From assembly GCF_900188145.1 (NCBI RefSeq), contig NZ_FZOJ01000002.1:186001-250000 (forward strand): a stretch of DNA of 64,000 nucleotides. The letters run 5' to 3'. Below, piece by piece: positions 36,870 to 45,641 of the stretch (position 1 is the first letter of the stretch; each line of letters starts with the position of its first letter). A program made the position numbers and the translations under genes. Under the pieces are notes generated by a model. That model did no database searches and was not told the origin of the DNA. It saw nothing but the letters and a program-made list of their open reading frames with translations. This stretch comes from Anaerovirgula multivorans. Lineage in GTDB: Bacteria > Bacillota > Clostridia > Peptostreptococcales > Natronincolaceae.

Positions 36870-37142
36870 ATGGAATATATCAATACTGGTACTTTTTTAA
36901 TGTTAGAATGGATTAAGACTTTTATAATTTTCACAATTGTTGATAGAATAATTTTGGGACAAAAAATTATCGATAATTTTAAAAATCATAATACTTACAT
37001 TTCTTCCCTTTTAGTGGCGGCTTTCTTGATCGTTGCTCGTGCCCGAAGATTTTCTATTGCTTCTTTATTGCTTTGGGGCTTTATTGTAATGATTTTTTAT
37101 AACTATGTAAAAAAAGCAAAGAATTATTTTATCAAATCATAA
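36870..37142 (+). CDS. Small hypothetical membrane protein
   Basis: A 90-residue protein with three hydrophobic stretches (WIKTFIIFTIVDRIIL, SSLLVAAFLIVARA, SIASLLLWGFIVMIFYNYV) and a basic C-terminus. TTGGAG lies upstream of the ATG at a long distance, and an AT-rich promoter-like stretch (GATATAATATAAT) lies about 60 bases before it. One of few plus-strand genes here. No family recognised. Confidence 0.6.
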   Translation: MEYINTGTFLMLEWIKTFIIFTIVDRIILGQKIIDNFKNHNTYISSLLVAAFLIVARARRFSIASLLLWGFIVMIFYNYVKKAKNYFIKS

Positions 37143-37283
37143 TTTAATATATGTAAATATCTCCTTTTATTCCCCAAATAATTTTTATTCTTTTGCAAAA
37201 AATATAACGTATAAAGGTATATTCTCCAAAGAATATTATCTTTATATAGAAATTTAATTAGAGTTAATAAAGGAGGTATGATT

Positions 37284-37457
37284 ATGTTCAAGAAAGTAAT
37301 AACCATAATATTGATAGGTCTTAGTATTACAGTCTTTCATATAGATGAAATAAACACCTTTAAAAGCCATAACTCAAAGGTTTTAGCAATAGAAGAGACA
37401 ATAGACGAAACAATGGATTCCTTTAAGTCTCAAACAACCATTAGACAGATATGTTAA
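37284..37457 (+). CDS. Small secreted or membrane peptide
   Basis: A 57-residue frame starting MFKKVITIILIGLSITVF, a short signal-like hydrophobic segment, followed by an acidic, polar tail (EETIDETMDSFK) ending in Cys. AAAGGAGGT six bases before the ATG is a very strong ribosome site, which is the main evidence that it is real. A bidirectional terminator follows. No family is recognised. A signal peptide-like export product is plausible. Confidence 0.6.
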   Translation: MFKKVITIILIGLSITVFHIDEINTFKSHNSKVLAIEETIDETMDSFKSQTTIRQIC

Positions 37458-37479
37458 TGTTCAATAATTTAATCATTAC

Positions 37480-37517
37480 AAAAAACAACAATACTATAAA
37501 TAGTCTTGTTGTTTTTT
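37480..37517. terminator. Bidirectional terminator
   Basis: AAAAAACAACAA pairs with TTGTTGTTTTTT around a short loop. It sits between the convergent small peptide gene and the DUF881 gene and serves both. Confidence 0.85.
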
Positions 37518-37518
37518 G

Positions 37519-38229
37519 TTAGTTGGCATTTTCAGTAGTCTCAAAGAATTGTATTGGTTTTTCCTTACTAAGAGCAGGAATTCTAACTTCTTCATTGAAC
37601 TGGATGTTTGTATTTATTCCATCACCCTGCATTAAATCGAATAATAAGGTTCTATAAGTCACATAACGTTCAAATCCTTCAATATTTCCTATAGCCCTCA
37701 CTATATAGGGAGGTGCTATAGCTGTAGCATTTACGTTAATATGGTCTCCCGCCAAAGTCACTTCTGTCCTAGTAGTAATCCTATGGTTATTAACAGAAAT
37801 AACCTCCGCCCCCGATACTCTTAATTCATTTATTAGGTTAATCAAATACTTTCTTTGTTCAACAAGTTCCGCTATGTTTTCTTCAAAACTACTCTCTAAT
37901 ATAATCTCTATACCAGGTCCTTCCACCATCTGATATCCTGCCAACATTTTATATTCGTTGACTTTTGTTTTTAAATCCTTTAGTACAATATTTTCTGTAG
38001 CCCGCTCTTCTTCATAGGCTTCTACTTGAGTTCTTAATTCCATAATTTTTGTTTTCATATCTTCATTAGCTTTTCTTAAATCTGCAACCTCTTGTACTTG
38101 AACTCCACCTTCAAGGGGAAGCTGTAACGGATTTCCCATGTCACTTAAAGCATTTATGTGAATCCCTATCATGATGCCAAATATCGTAAAAAGTAAAAAT
38201 AATACAATAGAAATATTGGTTTTTTTCAA
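37519..38229 (-). CDS. DUF881-family protein
   Basis: A 236-residue protein with an N-terminal membrane anchor (ISIVLFLLFTIFGIMIGIHI). A coiled coil runs over roughly residues 48-92 (LRKANEDMKTKIMELRTQVE). The DUF881 domain follows, with GYQMVEGPGIEIILE, LINELRVSGAEVISVNNHRI and APPYIVRAIGN. The family is common near cell-division and sporulation genes in Firmicutes (YlxW/YlxX type), and its function is not settled. It is a single gene here. Confidence 0.88.
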   Translation of the reverse strand: MKKTNISIVLFLLFTIFGIMIGIHINALSDMGNPLQLPLEGGVQVQEVADLRKANEDMKTKIMELRTQVEAYEEERATENIVLKDLKTKVNEYKMLAGYQMVEGPGIEIILESSFEENIAELVEQRKYLINLINELRVSGAEVISVNNHRITTRTEVTLAGDHINVNATAIAPPYIVRAIGNIEGFERYVTYRTLLFDLMQGDGINTNIQFNEEVRIPALSKEKPIQFFETTENAN

Positions 38230-38394
38230 TATCCCACTTCCTTTGGTCTCCGCTTATTTAAATAATGGTTCTTCTAATAACGTCTATTTTGCTTCTACTC
38301 TTATAAAAATAATACCTGTTCCTAAAGGAATAGTCAAATGAAAAACCGAAAAACTTCAAATACTTCTAGAGGTTGTTTTTGTAAAATAATTTTA

Positions 38395-38563
38395 AAAAAG
38401 CATCTTCGATGCTTTCGCTAGGAAACCCTAGGTTTCCTTCGACGACAGCAAAGCTGTCTGAGCACCTTCCTGAAGGCGGGCAGGGGATTTTATCCCCTAC
38501 AACCCCTATTTTTATATACTAGGAAAGTAGAACTTTCCTAGTATATAAAAATAGGAAGGTGCT
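38395..38563. repeat. Nested inverted-repeat block behind the spore protein gene
   Basis: Several hairpins in series: AGCATC-TTC-GATGCT, GGAAACC-CTA-GGTTTCC, GGGGATTTTATCCCC, and a 49-bp hairpin at 38506-38554 with 23-bp perfect arms and an AGA loop. The outer pair AGCACCTTCC (38461) and GGAAGGTGCT (38554) encloses the last two. GC content is above the surroundings. It fills most of the 38230-38561 gap and overlaps the spore-protein stop codon. It looks like a structured RNA or repeat element. Confidence 0.65.
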
Positions 38564-38744
38564 AAGACCTTCCTAAATGTGTCAATGATTTTTCTGCTTC
38601 TTCCACCATTTTTTTTACCATGTTTCCACCTACATAACCAGCATGAGTTTCATCCTGCAGGCCTAGTTCTCTAGCAATTTCTGCCTTAAAGGTATTTAAC
38701 GCTTGTCTAGCCTCTGGAACAACAGGTCTTCTTTTTTGATTCAT
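38562..38744 (-). CDS. Small acid-soluble spore protein, alpha/beta type
   Basis: A 60-residue DNA-binding spore protein, with EARQALNTFKAEIARELG and the motif GYVGGNMVKKMVEEAEKSL. The family signature and the germination-protease region are recognisable. The ATG chosen follows AGAGGTGATAAAT. The longer upstream frame has no ribosome site. Such proteins coat DNA in the spore core under forespore sigma factors. This gene is direct evidence that the organism sporulates. Confidence 0.93.
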   Translation of the reverse strand: MNQKRRPVVPEARQALNTFKAEIARELGLQDETHAGYVGGNMVKKMVEEAEKSLTHLGRS

Positions 38745-38814
38745 ATTTATCACCTCTATACTTAGTATAAAGGATCTTTTATGTTTTATAAGTGGAAGGT
38801 TTTTCAAGTTGCTT

Positions 38815-39498
38815 TTAGCTTTCTGCTCTTTCTTTAGCCTTAGCTTTCAATTGTTCTTTAATCCATTTAATATCTTCATCAATAAATCTATGTTGAATTT
38901 TACTAACATCAAATTTAAAAATTTTAAAGGCGAAGGCTACAAAAAATCCTACTGTTAAAGCCATGATTACAGTTCCAATCCCTACAAAACCGCCTAACAA
39001 ATAACCCACAGCCAATGCGGATGCTTCAATACTGTTTCTAATCAAACTAACAGGCTTTTTTGTTCGTTTTGTCAGACCTATCATTATTCCATCTCTAGGG
39101 CCTGAGCCCAGCTCTGAGCCAAGATAGAAATAGGATCCTAAACCTAATAAGAACATTCCAATCGATGCCATAATTAAACCTGAAAAGAAATTGTCTCCAA
39201 TGGGGATCATGTTATTTTTCATAATTAAATCCATGAAGGTTCCAATAAATAATATATTGGCTATCGTCCCCCAACCCACTCTTTCTCCTAAGAAAAAGTT
39301 AACTAATAATAGTAGTACCCCTACCCCTATGCTTGCTTGGCCTATAGTTAAATTAGTGTTAACAGCGATCCCTTGATGTAGAACGTCCCAAGGCTGCAAT
39401 CCAATATTTGCATTAATGGTCATTACAATACCAACGGCAAAAATAAATAGCCCGACAAATAATCGTATAATCCTCATAACAATTTTCTTGTTTTTCAT
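38815..39498 (-). CDS. YczE/YyaS-family integral membrane protein
   Basis: A 227-residue protein with about five hydrophobic segments, starting IRLFVGLFIFAVGIVMTINANIGLQPWDVLHQGI, which is the family hallmark. GSELGSGPRDGIMIGLTKRT follows in the middle. Function is not established for the family. Some members act near biosynthetic clusters as accessory membrane proteins. The ATG follows GGAGATG. It lies 20 bases downstream of trpS and may be co-transcribed with it. Confidence 0.85.
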   Translation of the reverse strand: MKNKKIVMRIIRLFVGLFIFAVGIVMTINANIGLQPWDVLHQGIAVNTNLTIGQASIGVGVLLLLVNFFLGERVGWGTIANILFIGTFMDLIMKNNMIPIGDNFFSGLIMASIGMFLLGLGSYFYLGSELGSGPRDGIMIGLTKRTKKPVSLIRNSIEASALAVGYLLGGFVGIGTVIMALTVGFFVAFAFKIFKFDVSKIQHRFIDEDIKWIKEQLKAKAKERAES

Positions 39499-39519
39499 CT
39501 ATTCATCTCCATTATACTA

Positions 39520-40515
39520 TTATACTAAGCCTATCTTTTCTCGTACACCCTTCATTGTTTTCTCGGCAATTTCTGCCGCTCTCTCAGCGCCTCTTCTATA
39601 TATTCCTACTATATAATCAGGATCTGTCATATATGCTTCATACTTATCTTTAAAAGGCTTTAAGCTTTCCACTACGATTTCTGCCAAATCCCCTTTAAAC
39701 GTACCATAGCCTTTGCCTGCATATTTCTCTTCCACCTCCTGAACACTACATTCCGCCAGCTTTGAATAGATGGTGATTAAGTTTTTAATACCAGGCTGTT
39801 CATCTCGATAGACAACTGTATTTTCACTATCAGTAACTGATCGTTTCATTTTTTTAACAATAACATCATTGCTATCCAGCAGAAAAATCGTTCCATTTAC
39901 ATTGGAGTCTGACTTTGACATTTTATTTTCGGGCTCTTGAAGACTCATAATTCTTGCCCCCACCTTCCCGACATAAATATCTGGCAATTCAAAGGTTTTG
40001 CCATAAGCATTATTAAAGCGAATAGCTATATCTCTAGCTAATTCTATGTGCTGTCGTTGGTCTTCTCCTACAGGCACAAGATTAGTCTGATATAATAAAA
40101 TATCAGCTGCCTGTAATACCGGGTAAGTATACAAACCTGCATTGATATTATCCTTATGCTTTTCAGATTTTTCCTTAAACTGTGTCATTCTGTTTAATTC
40201 TCCCAGATAGGTATTACAGCTTAAAATCCAGTTTAGCTCAGCATGCTGCCGTACATGGGATTGAAAGAAAATAATATTTCTTTCTGGATCTAAACCACAG
40301 GCTAAATACTGGGCTAAAAATGATAAGCAGGATTCTCTAAAAACCTTAGGATCGTGTCTTATCGTTAAGGAATGTAAGTCTACAATAGAATAAAGGCATT
40401 GATAATCTTGTTCTAAAGCCTTCCAATTCTGTATAGCTCCAATATAGTTTCCTAAAGTCAAGCTACCCGTAGGCTGTGCACCACTAAAAATTACTTTTTC
40501 ATTTTGCTCTGTCAT
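39520..40515 (-). CDS. trpS: Tryptophanyl-tRNA synthetase
   Basis: A class I synthetase of 331 residues, standard length. The HIGH-type motif is in PTGSLTLGNYIGA and the KMSKS motif in ENKMSKSDSNVNGT. The specificity region GEDQRQHIELARDIA is typical of bacterial TrpRS. AAGGTGG precedes the ATG. A T-box leader and a strong promoter lie directly upstream, so its expression rises when tRNA-Trp is uncharged. Confidence 0.96.
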   Translation of the reverse strand: MTEQNEKVIFSGAQPTGSLTLGNYIGAIQNWKALEQDYQCLYSIVDLHSLTIRHDPKVFRESCLSFLAQYLACGLDPERNIIFFQSHVRQHAELNWILSCNTYLGELNRMTQFKEKSEKHKDNINAGLYTYPVLQAADILLYQTNLVPVGEDQRQHIELARDIAIRFNNAYGKTFELPDIYVGKVGARIMSLQEPENKMSKSDSNVNGTIFLLDSNDVIVKKMKRSVTDSENTVVYRDEQPGIKNLITIYSKLAECSVQEVEEKYAGKGYGTFKGDLAEIVVESLKPFKDKYEAYMTDPDYIVGIYRRGAERAAEIAEKTMKGVREKIGLV

Positions 40516-40556
40516 TTTTCCACCTTCCTTATCTCAATATAATTTTAAAAAATAAA

Positions 40557-40795
40557 ACTCTTCGTCTCTAAGATCTTTTAGAGACGAAGAGTTTTTCTCC
40601 GCGGTACCACTCTAGTTAGTGTCAAGCACTCACTTTATGATTGAAAATTTCAATCCTTCCTTAACGGAGGAAGTAACCGTCAAAGCCTACTATTTCTTCA
40701 GCCTGCACTCATAAGTCCATTCAAAATAGCCTCTCTATCGATCTTTCACCATCATCGATTCGCTTTAAGGAAGTCACTATTTTTACTTATCTTAA
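40557..40795 (-). promoter_or_regulatory. T-box leader of trpS
   Basis: The conserved T-box sequence AGAGTGGTACCGCGG (40599-40613, minus strand) precedes a terminator with stem CTCTTCGTCTCTAA / TTAGAGACGAAGAG and a T-run. Upstream lies a Stem I region with GAATGGACTTATGAG. The UGG at 40717-40719 is the likely specifier codon for tryptophan, which agrees with the gene it controls. Confidence 0.92.
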
Positions 40796-40842
40796 TCATC
40801 GTTTTTTTATATTCTATTTTAAATTAATAGTAGTTTGTCAGT

Positions 40843-40871
40843 ATTATAATTGATATTTTCTCCAGTGTCAA
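40843..40871 (-). promoter_or_regulatory. Sigma-A promoter of the trpS T-box transcript
   Basis: Perfect TTGACA (40866-40871) and TATAAT (40843-40848) on the minus strand with 17-bp spacing, about 45 bases before the T-box structure. Confidence 0.88.
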
Positions 40872-40896
40872 CAAAGATATTCCATTGGTAATTTTC

Positions 40897-41088
40897 TTAC
40901 TCCTGACTTTCTAAAACTTCGATTCGTCTTTCTAATTCCCTTATCTTTTCAATAAGAAATTCTTCGCCTTCTATACTACTTTTAGTTTTACCAAAATGTC
41001 TCAATAATAAAACTGTAATTACAATAGGAACAGCTAATAAAACAACAATTAAGATTAAATTAAAGAATTGGTATAAGGTACTTCCCAT
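40897..41088 (-). CDS. Small membrane protein with coiled-coil tail
   Basis: A 63-residue protein: one membrane segment (YQFFNLILIVVLLAVPIVITVLLLRHF) followed by a charged helix ending KIRELERRIEVLESQE, a short coiled coil. AGGAGG nine bases before this ATG sets the start, rather than the GTG three codons earlier. It stands alone between the trpS transcript and the chemoreceptor gene. No named family recognised. Confidence 0.7.
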   Translation of the reverse strand: MGSTLYQFFNLILIVVLLAVPIVITVLLLRHFGKTKSSIEGEEFLIEKIRELERRIEVLESQE

Positions 41089-41347
41089 CAAAGTCACCCT
41101 CCTATGTATAGGATTGCTCTATTTATTGTATTATATCATATTCTAATAACCATATCCTTTTTTTCTTCTCATGATTATCAAATATCTTACTTTTTATATC
41201 TGTTTATTAGAATGTTTTTTTGGTATAATTGTACTAACTTTATATTGTAAGGTTTTGGAAAATGCTGTTGTATTGTGCTTTTTTGTTAAATTATAGCATT
41301 TGAAACAATCAATAAATAATTAGACCTAATTTAAAAGGAGTGAGATT

Positions 41348-43162
41348 ATGAAGGGTACTGTTGTTTCAACTTGGTTAGCTAGCTTAAGAATTATTTTTGA
41401 TGATGCAGTAGTGAACAACGCAGTAGAGTCTGTTGGTTGGGAAGTTAATAGAATTATTACACCATTAGAAGATATCCCTGATCATGAAATTTTTTCTGTT
41501 TTTCAACATATTTCTCAACAAGCAAATAAGCCTGTGAATTCTATATGGAGAGAAGTTGGAAGACAAAACATCAAATCTTTTCAAAAATGGTTCCCATCTT
41601 ATTTTGAAAGACATAGTTTAAAGGGTTTCCTTATGATGATGGATGATGTACATGCTCAATTAACCAAAATGATTAAAGGGGCTAATCCACCTGGTCTCGT
41701 GGCTAAAGAAATCAATGAGAAAGAGATTCAGATTACCTATCAATCAAAAAGAGGACTATTTGATTATTTTTTAGGGCTATTAGAAGGCAGTGCGGCATTT
41801 TTTAATGAAAAGATTGAATATACGATTATAGATTCTGGTACTGCTGACAATGGAAAAAAATATATGATAGTTAACATCAAGTTAGAAAAATCTCTTGATA
41901 AAGTAGTGAATGCTAAGTTTTCAAGAATATTGGGTTTAGGTATAGTGAAAAGTATCCCTGCAAAAATCAGTGTTTTTACTACGCTGATTGTATTTATAGC
42001 TTTACTTCTCCTACAAGGTACTGATGCTCTTGTAATGAATGGTGTTATTGCTGGTGTTACTCTAGTATCTACATTCATTGGTTCTTCTGTTATTTTAAGT
42101 CCTATGAAGCAGTTCATTGAGGAAATGAAAAAAATTGGTGAGTATGATTTAGGTAGTAAAACGATTGTGAAGACCAATGACACACTGGAGGATACCTTTC
42201 ATCTTTTTAGTGATGTTAAAAATACTATCAAAAAGGACTTCTTATTCCTCAAGGGTGGAACAGATGATATGAACAATTTTGTACATGAATTTTCCATCAT
42301 TGCAGACAATATGAAAAACTTATCAGATTCCATTGCAGGTGTGGTGCATGAGGTTGCCTTGAGTGCCAGCAATCAAGCAGAGGAAACAGAGGATGCTGTA
42401 AGTGTGTTAGATCAATACGTTACTACACTTAACAAAATCGTAGATGAAGAAACTGAAGGTAAAAATCAATTGGAAAATGCAGTTCATCACTTAGAGCGCT
42501 CCTTTAATGATGTGAAGAATGTTACTACCATGATTAATGATGTGAAGGATAACTTTGCTACTGTCAATAGACAAGGGAAGGATCTATCTTCTCAAGCTAC
42601 GAAAATTATGGAAATCAGCTCTACTGTTGAATCTATTGCAGATCAAACCAACCTATTGGCTCTTAATGCTGCTATTGAAGCTGCTAGTGCTGGAGAAGCA
42701 GGAAGAGGCTTTACTGTAGTAGCGCAAGAAATACGGAAATTAGCTGAAAACTCTAAGAATGCAGTAAAAGACATTAATAGCAATCTTCTTTTCTTTATAC
42801 AACAGATAGAAGGGTTTGTGAAGGAAATTGAAACTCAATATCATCAATTAGAGTCCAGCAATGAAACCTTAGAAAAGGTTACTATAGATAACCAGTCCTC
42901 TACCAATCAAATTGTCGGTGTTTCTAACGTAATTGTAAAATTAATTGATCAACTTTCAACAGAAACTGAAAATCTTACAAAGGTTATAGAAAATATTCAT
43001 TCCTTAGCAGCTATTTCTGAGGAAAACTCAGCAGCCTCTGAAGAAATGAGTGCTAATGTTACCCAATATTCCGAGAAGGTAAAAGAACTGTCAGAAAACA
43101 TCGCATTGTTAGAAGCATTAACAAAAAATTTCAAAACAGAACTTCAAAAGTACAAAATATAA
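41348..43162 (+). CDS. Methyl-accepting chemotaxis protein with N-terminal H-NOX haem domain
   Basis: A 604-residue gas-sensing chemoreceptor. Residues 1-190 form an H-NOX domain with proximal haem ligand His102 and the haem-propionate motif Tyr131-x-Ser133-x-Arg135. Trp9, Asn74 and Tyr140 form the distal hydrogen-bond network known from the oxygen-binding Caldanaerobacter protein. Two membrane segments (near 207-225 and 230-252) follow. The cytoplasmic signalling domain carries the hairpin [37 protein letters not shown] precedes the ATG. It probably directs this anaerobe away from oxygen. Sensing NO instead is less likely given Tyr140. Confidence 0.93.
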   Translation: MKGTVVSTWLASLRIIFDDAVVNNAVESVGWEVNRIITPLEDIPDHEIFSVFQHISQQANKPVNSIWREVGRQNIKSFQKWFPSYFERHSLKGFLMMMDDVHAQLTKMIKGANPPGLVAKEINEKEIQITYQSKRGLFDYFLGLLEGSAAFFNEKIEYTIIDSGTADNGKKYMIVNIKLEKSLDKVVNAKFSRILGLGIVKSIPAKISVFTTLIVFIALLLLQGTDALVMNGVIAGVTLVSTFIGSSVILSPMKQFIEEMKKIGEYDLGSKTIVKTNDTLEDTFHLFSDVKNTIKKDFLFLKGGTDDMNNFVHEFSIIADNMKNLSDSIAGVVHEVALSASNQAEETEDAVSVLDQYVTTLNKIVDEETEGKNQLENAVHHLERSFNDVKNVTTMINDVKDNFATVNRQGKDLSSQATKIMEISSTVESIADQTNLLALNAAIEAASAGEAGRGFTVVAQEIRKLAENSKNAVKDINSNLLFFIQQIEGFVKEIETQYHQLESSNETLEKVTIDNQSSTNQIVGVSNVIVKLIDQLSTETENLTKVIENIHSLAAISEENSAASEEMSANVTQYSEKVKELSENIALLEALTKNFKTELQKYKI

Positions 43163-43192
43163 GCTGTTGGAAAATCTTCAGATTCGAGGCAA

Positions 43193-43242
43193 AAAAACCA
43201 GCATCCTCGGGTATACAGTAATACGCGAGGGTGCTGGTTTTT
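43193..43242 (+). terminator. Terminator of the H-NOX chemoreceptor gene
   Basis: AAAACCAGCATCCTCG pairs with CGAGGGTGCTGGTTTT, followed by TTT. The stem is strong and lies 30 bases after the stop. Confidence 0.85.
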
Positions 43243-43277
43243 AGAAGCAACGAAGAAGATGAGAGTTTTTCAACAGT

Positions 43278-43308
43278 ACAACAGGCGGAGAAATTCTCCG
43301 CCTGTTGT
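43278..43308 (-). terminator. Terminator of the glutaredoxin-like gene
   Basis: ACAACAGGCGGAGAA pairs with TTCTCCGCCTGTTGT, a nearly perfect stem beginning three bases after the stop codon. Confidence 0.8.
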
Positions 43309-43310
43309 AT

Positions 43311-43541
43311 TTACCCTAATAATTCTTCAACTTTATTCTTATCAAAGCCAACAATTGTTTCTCCACCAATTACTACAACGGGAACTGCCATAATACCCTT
43401 TTGCATTAATTCCTTTCGAGCTTCTGGATCCGTTTGAACATTTCTTTCTGTAAATTCAATACCTTTTTCTTTAAAATATTCTTTTGCAGTAACACAATGT
43501 GGACATGTATTGCTGGTGAAAACCACTACTTCTTTACTCAT
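43311..43541 (-). CDS. Glutaredoxin-like redox protein
   Basis: A 76-residue thioredoxin-fold protein. The active site CPHC is at the end of strand 1 ([18 protein letters not shown]). The cis-Pro is in [10 protein letters not shown], and [17 protein letters not shown] matches the NrdH/YruB group. It would reduce disulfides in the cytoplasm, taking electrons from thioredoxin reductase or a glutathione substitute. TAAGGAGG precedes the ATG. Single gene with its own terminator. Confidence 0.9.
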   Translation of the reverse strand: MSKEVVVFTSNTCPHCVTAKEYFKEKGIEFTERNVQTDPEARKELMQKGIMAVPVVVIGGETIVGFDKNKVEELLG

Positions 43542-43748
43542 TTTTATTCCTCCTTATAATAATGTTTCAAGTTTTACATACCCATGATTTTCTTATCTTA
43601 ATCAAATGAGTTTGTATTGCAAACTTAAAGAATATCTTCTCTTATAATTACGCCTAGATACTTTTGTTGAAGTTCTAAATCATAGTATCTTTACTATCTT
43701 ATGTTATTCAACAAAAATAATAATATAATTATATTTATATATTTTCCA

Positions 43749-43961
43749 TTAATTGCTTACTTTTGTCAAATATTTTTTGATTCCTCTTCGTATTTCATCT
43801 CTTGTATATATGGGATTTCCGAATTCTTTCATATTGTTGTATTGTATCAGTTCAATAATCGCCCCCATGTTATACTTATTGATTTCATTGATATTATTAA
43901 AAAAACCATCTGTTTTGTCCAGCTCTTCAATAAAGGAAACGATATCTCTCTTTTCTTGCAC
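43749..43961 (-). CDS. Small hypothetical protein
   Basis: A 70-residue frame starting at GTG, with GAGGTGAT six bases upstream. The sequence is charged and soluble-looking (EELDKTDGFFNNINEINKYN, EIRRGIKKYL) with no motif I recognise. Codon use and the good ribosome site favour a real gene, but short AT-rich frames arise by chance here. It follows the permease unit on the same strand. Confidence 0.5.
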   Translation of the reverse strand: MQEKRDIVSFIEELDKTDGFFNNINEINKYNMGAIIELIQYNNMKEFGNPIYTRDEIRRGIKKYLTKVSN

Positions 43962-44029
43962 AAAATCACCTCTATTCTATAGATTTTCTAGTTCTATTCT
44001 GACACATAATTAGAAAATATATACAAAAA

Positions 44030-45013
44030 CTACAATATCCAATTGAATAAAAATCCTACTAATACAATCCCTATGCCGGTAATGCCCACGAAAATGCCTA
44101 TTAGTTTTGGTTTTATTACCTTCTTTAATAAAATAATAGAGGGTAAAGATAAAGCTACAACAGACATCATGAAAGCCAAGGCTGTACCAACACCGACCCC
44201 TTTATTAATAAGGGCTTCCGCTATAGGGATTGTGCCAACCGCATTAGAATATAGCGGAATTCCAAAGAGAACACCTACAAAAACAGCTAGTGGATTATTT
44301 GGACCAGCATATTTGGCTAATAATTCTTCTGGAGCCCATCCATGGATTAATGCTCCTATACCAATACCAATTACAACATAAATCCAAATATCCTTTACGA
44401 TATCTACAACACTATCCTTTGCATAAATTAATCGCTGTTTTTTGGTCATTTCTTCTACTGCTGTCTCTCCTATTTTTATCTTAAAAACATATTCTTCTAC
44501 TAGATGGTATAAATTGAATTTTTCAATCACTAGTCCCGTTACAATCCCGATAGCCATACCAGCTAGGGTATATAGAATGGCAATTTTAGGTCCAAAGCTA
44601 ACAAAGAGATATCCTAAGGCAATTTCATTTACTATGGGAGAAGTCACTAAAAAAGTAAAAGTAACCCCCAGAGGGATCCCAGCCTCAACAAACCCAATAA
44701 ATATAGGTACTGTTGAACAGGAACAGAAAGGTGACACAACACCTAACATGGAAGCAATCACATAGGCCCAGATTCCATGAAACTTAGCTAATAATGCTTT
44801 TACCTTTTCTGGTGGAAAATAACTACGTATATAGGTAATGATGAAAATCATGAAGCTAAGTAAAAATATGATTTTCACAGTATCATAGATGAAAAAGTGA
44901 ACTGCATCATAAAAAGTATCTCCCGTTTGGACATTAAATCCAAAAAGTTCTAGCACCCAGTTGACAAATCGTACTATATAAGGTGCTACTAAATGACCAA
45001 ATCTTTCAAACAC
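44030..45013 (-). CDS. DUF318/ArsP-type permease
   Basis: An integral membrane protein of 327 residues with about eight to ten membrane segments. The family motif SPFCSCSTVPIFIGFVEAGI has two Cys that could bind a thiophilic metalloid. A second repeat-like half carries GIPLYSNAVGTIPIAEALI. ArsP members expel trivalent organoarsenicals, while other DUF318 proteins have unknown or metal-efflux roles. The start is GTG after GGGGGG. The ArsR-type regulator gene is 21 bases upstream, and the whole region concerns arsenic. Confidence 0.82.
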   Translation of the reverse strand: MFERFGHLVAPYIVRFVNWVLELFGFNVQTGDTFYDAVHFFIYDTVKIIFLLSFMIFIITYIRSYFPPEKVKALLAKFHGIWAYVIASMLGVVSPFCSCSTVPIFIGFVEAGIPLGVTFTFLVTSPIVNEIALGYLFVSFGPKIAILYTLAGMAIGIVTGLVIEKFNLYHLVEEYVFKIKIGETAVEEMTKKQRLIYAKDSVVDIVKDIWIYVVIGIGIGALIHGWAPEELLAKYAGPNNPLAVFVGVLFGIPLYSNAVGTIPIAEALINKGVGVGTALAFMMSVVALSLPSIILLKKVIKPKLIGIFVGITGIGIVLVGFLFNWIL

Positions 45014-45034
45014 TTTAAAGCCCCCCTTATCAGT

Positions 45035-45349
45035 TTATAATAGATGAGATAACGATTCTTGAAGCTGTTTTTGTAATATTAATTTTACTTTCTCCAATAT
45101 ATCGTATATTTCTAAATAACTCACCTTGTAAAACACCATTAATCCTTCTTTCCTACTGATTAAGATCCCTTGATCTTTTAATACCTTTAAATGTTGAGAA
45201 ACATTAGACTGCTCCAAATCTAAATTTTCATAGATGTCACAGACACAAAGTTCATTTTTATCCCTTAAAAGGTCCAATATTTCAAGTCTGGTTGGATGGG
45301 ATAAGGATTTTAATAAACTTGCACACAGACGATAGTTTTGATTAGACAT
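45035..45349 (-). CDS. arsR: ArsR-family regulator controlling the permease
   Basis: A 104-residue winged-helix repressor. The metalloid-binding box NELCVCDIYENL contains the Cys-x-Cys pair used by ArsR for As(III)/Sb(III). The recognition helix is EQSNVSQHLKVLKDQGIL. It lies directly before the DUF318 permease. An inverted ACTATAT / ATATAGT pair upstream (45365-45398) may be its operator. Derepression by arsenite or an organoarsenical is the expected mode. Confidence 0.88.
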   Translation of the reverse strand: MSNQNYRLCASLLKSLSHPTRLEILDLLRDKNELCVCDIYENLDLEQSNVSQHLKVLKDQGILISRKEGLMVFYKVSYLEIYDILEKVKLILQKQLQESLSHLL

Positions 45350-45420
45350 TTTTTCACCTTCTTTACTATATCATTAAATTAGTTTTTACTAATATAGTAA
45401 TATTATACTCCTATGAATAT

Positions 45421-45467
45421 CTTTTTTCAATAGGTTTTTAAAAATATTTAAAGCCTATTGAAAAAAG
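45421..45467 (-). terminator. Terminator overlapping the 3' end of the small membrane gene
   Basis: CTTTTTTCAATAGG pairs with CCTATTGAAAAAAG. The left half of the stem lies inside the last codons of the frame ending at 45438. Confidence 0.75.
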
Positions 45468-45641
45468 CTGTGCCTTACAATCGGATAATTGTCCCCTAAA
45501 CTTTGATTCTTCCATCACCATAGGTATCTCGGCAGAGTTTTTTACAAACCATATTGTTATGATTACCGCTACTATAAGTACAGGCATCATTATTTTGATA
45601 ACAAGATTTTTAGGCGATTTTACTTTCTGATTTCCATTCAT
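45438..45641 (-). CDS. Small membrane-anchored protein, possible truncated thioredoxin
   Basis: A 67-residue frame with one membrane segment (NLVIKIMMPVLIVAVIITIWFV) and a short outside tail with a single Cys. It is coupled to the ferredoxin stop by a TGATG overlap, with GGAGG nine bases before the ATG. Anchor plus linker resemble membrane-tethered thioredoxins found in arsenic and redox clusters, but the thioredoxin domain is missing and the frame ends inside a terminator stem. It is therefore probably a 5' remnant, though a functional peptide cannot be excluded. Confidence 0.55.
   Translation of the reverse strand: MNGNQKVKSPKNLVIKIMMPVLIVAVIITIWFVKNSAEIPMVMEESKFRGQLSDCKAQLFSIGFKYF

Noticed and set aside
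37124..37306. 60-codon minus-strand frame
   Set aside because: It runs opposite the strong ribosome site and start of the small plus-strand peptide gene and has no site of its own.
43749..44013. Plus-strand frames opposite the small hypothetical gene
   Set aside because: They lack ribosome sites. The minus-strand frame has GAGGTG before a GTG.
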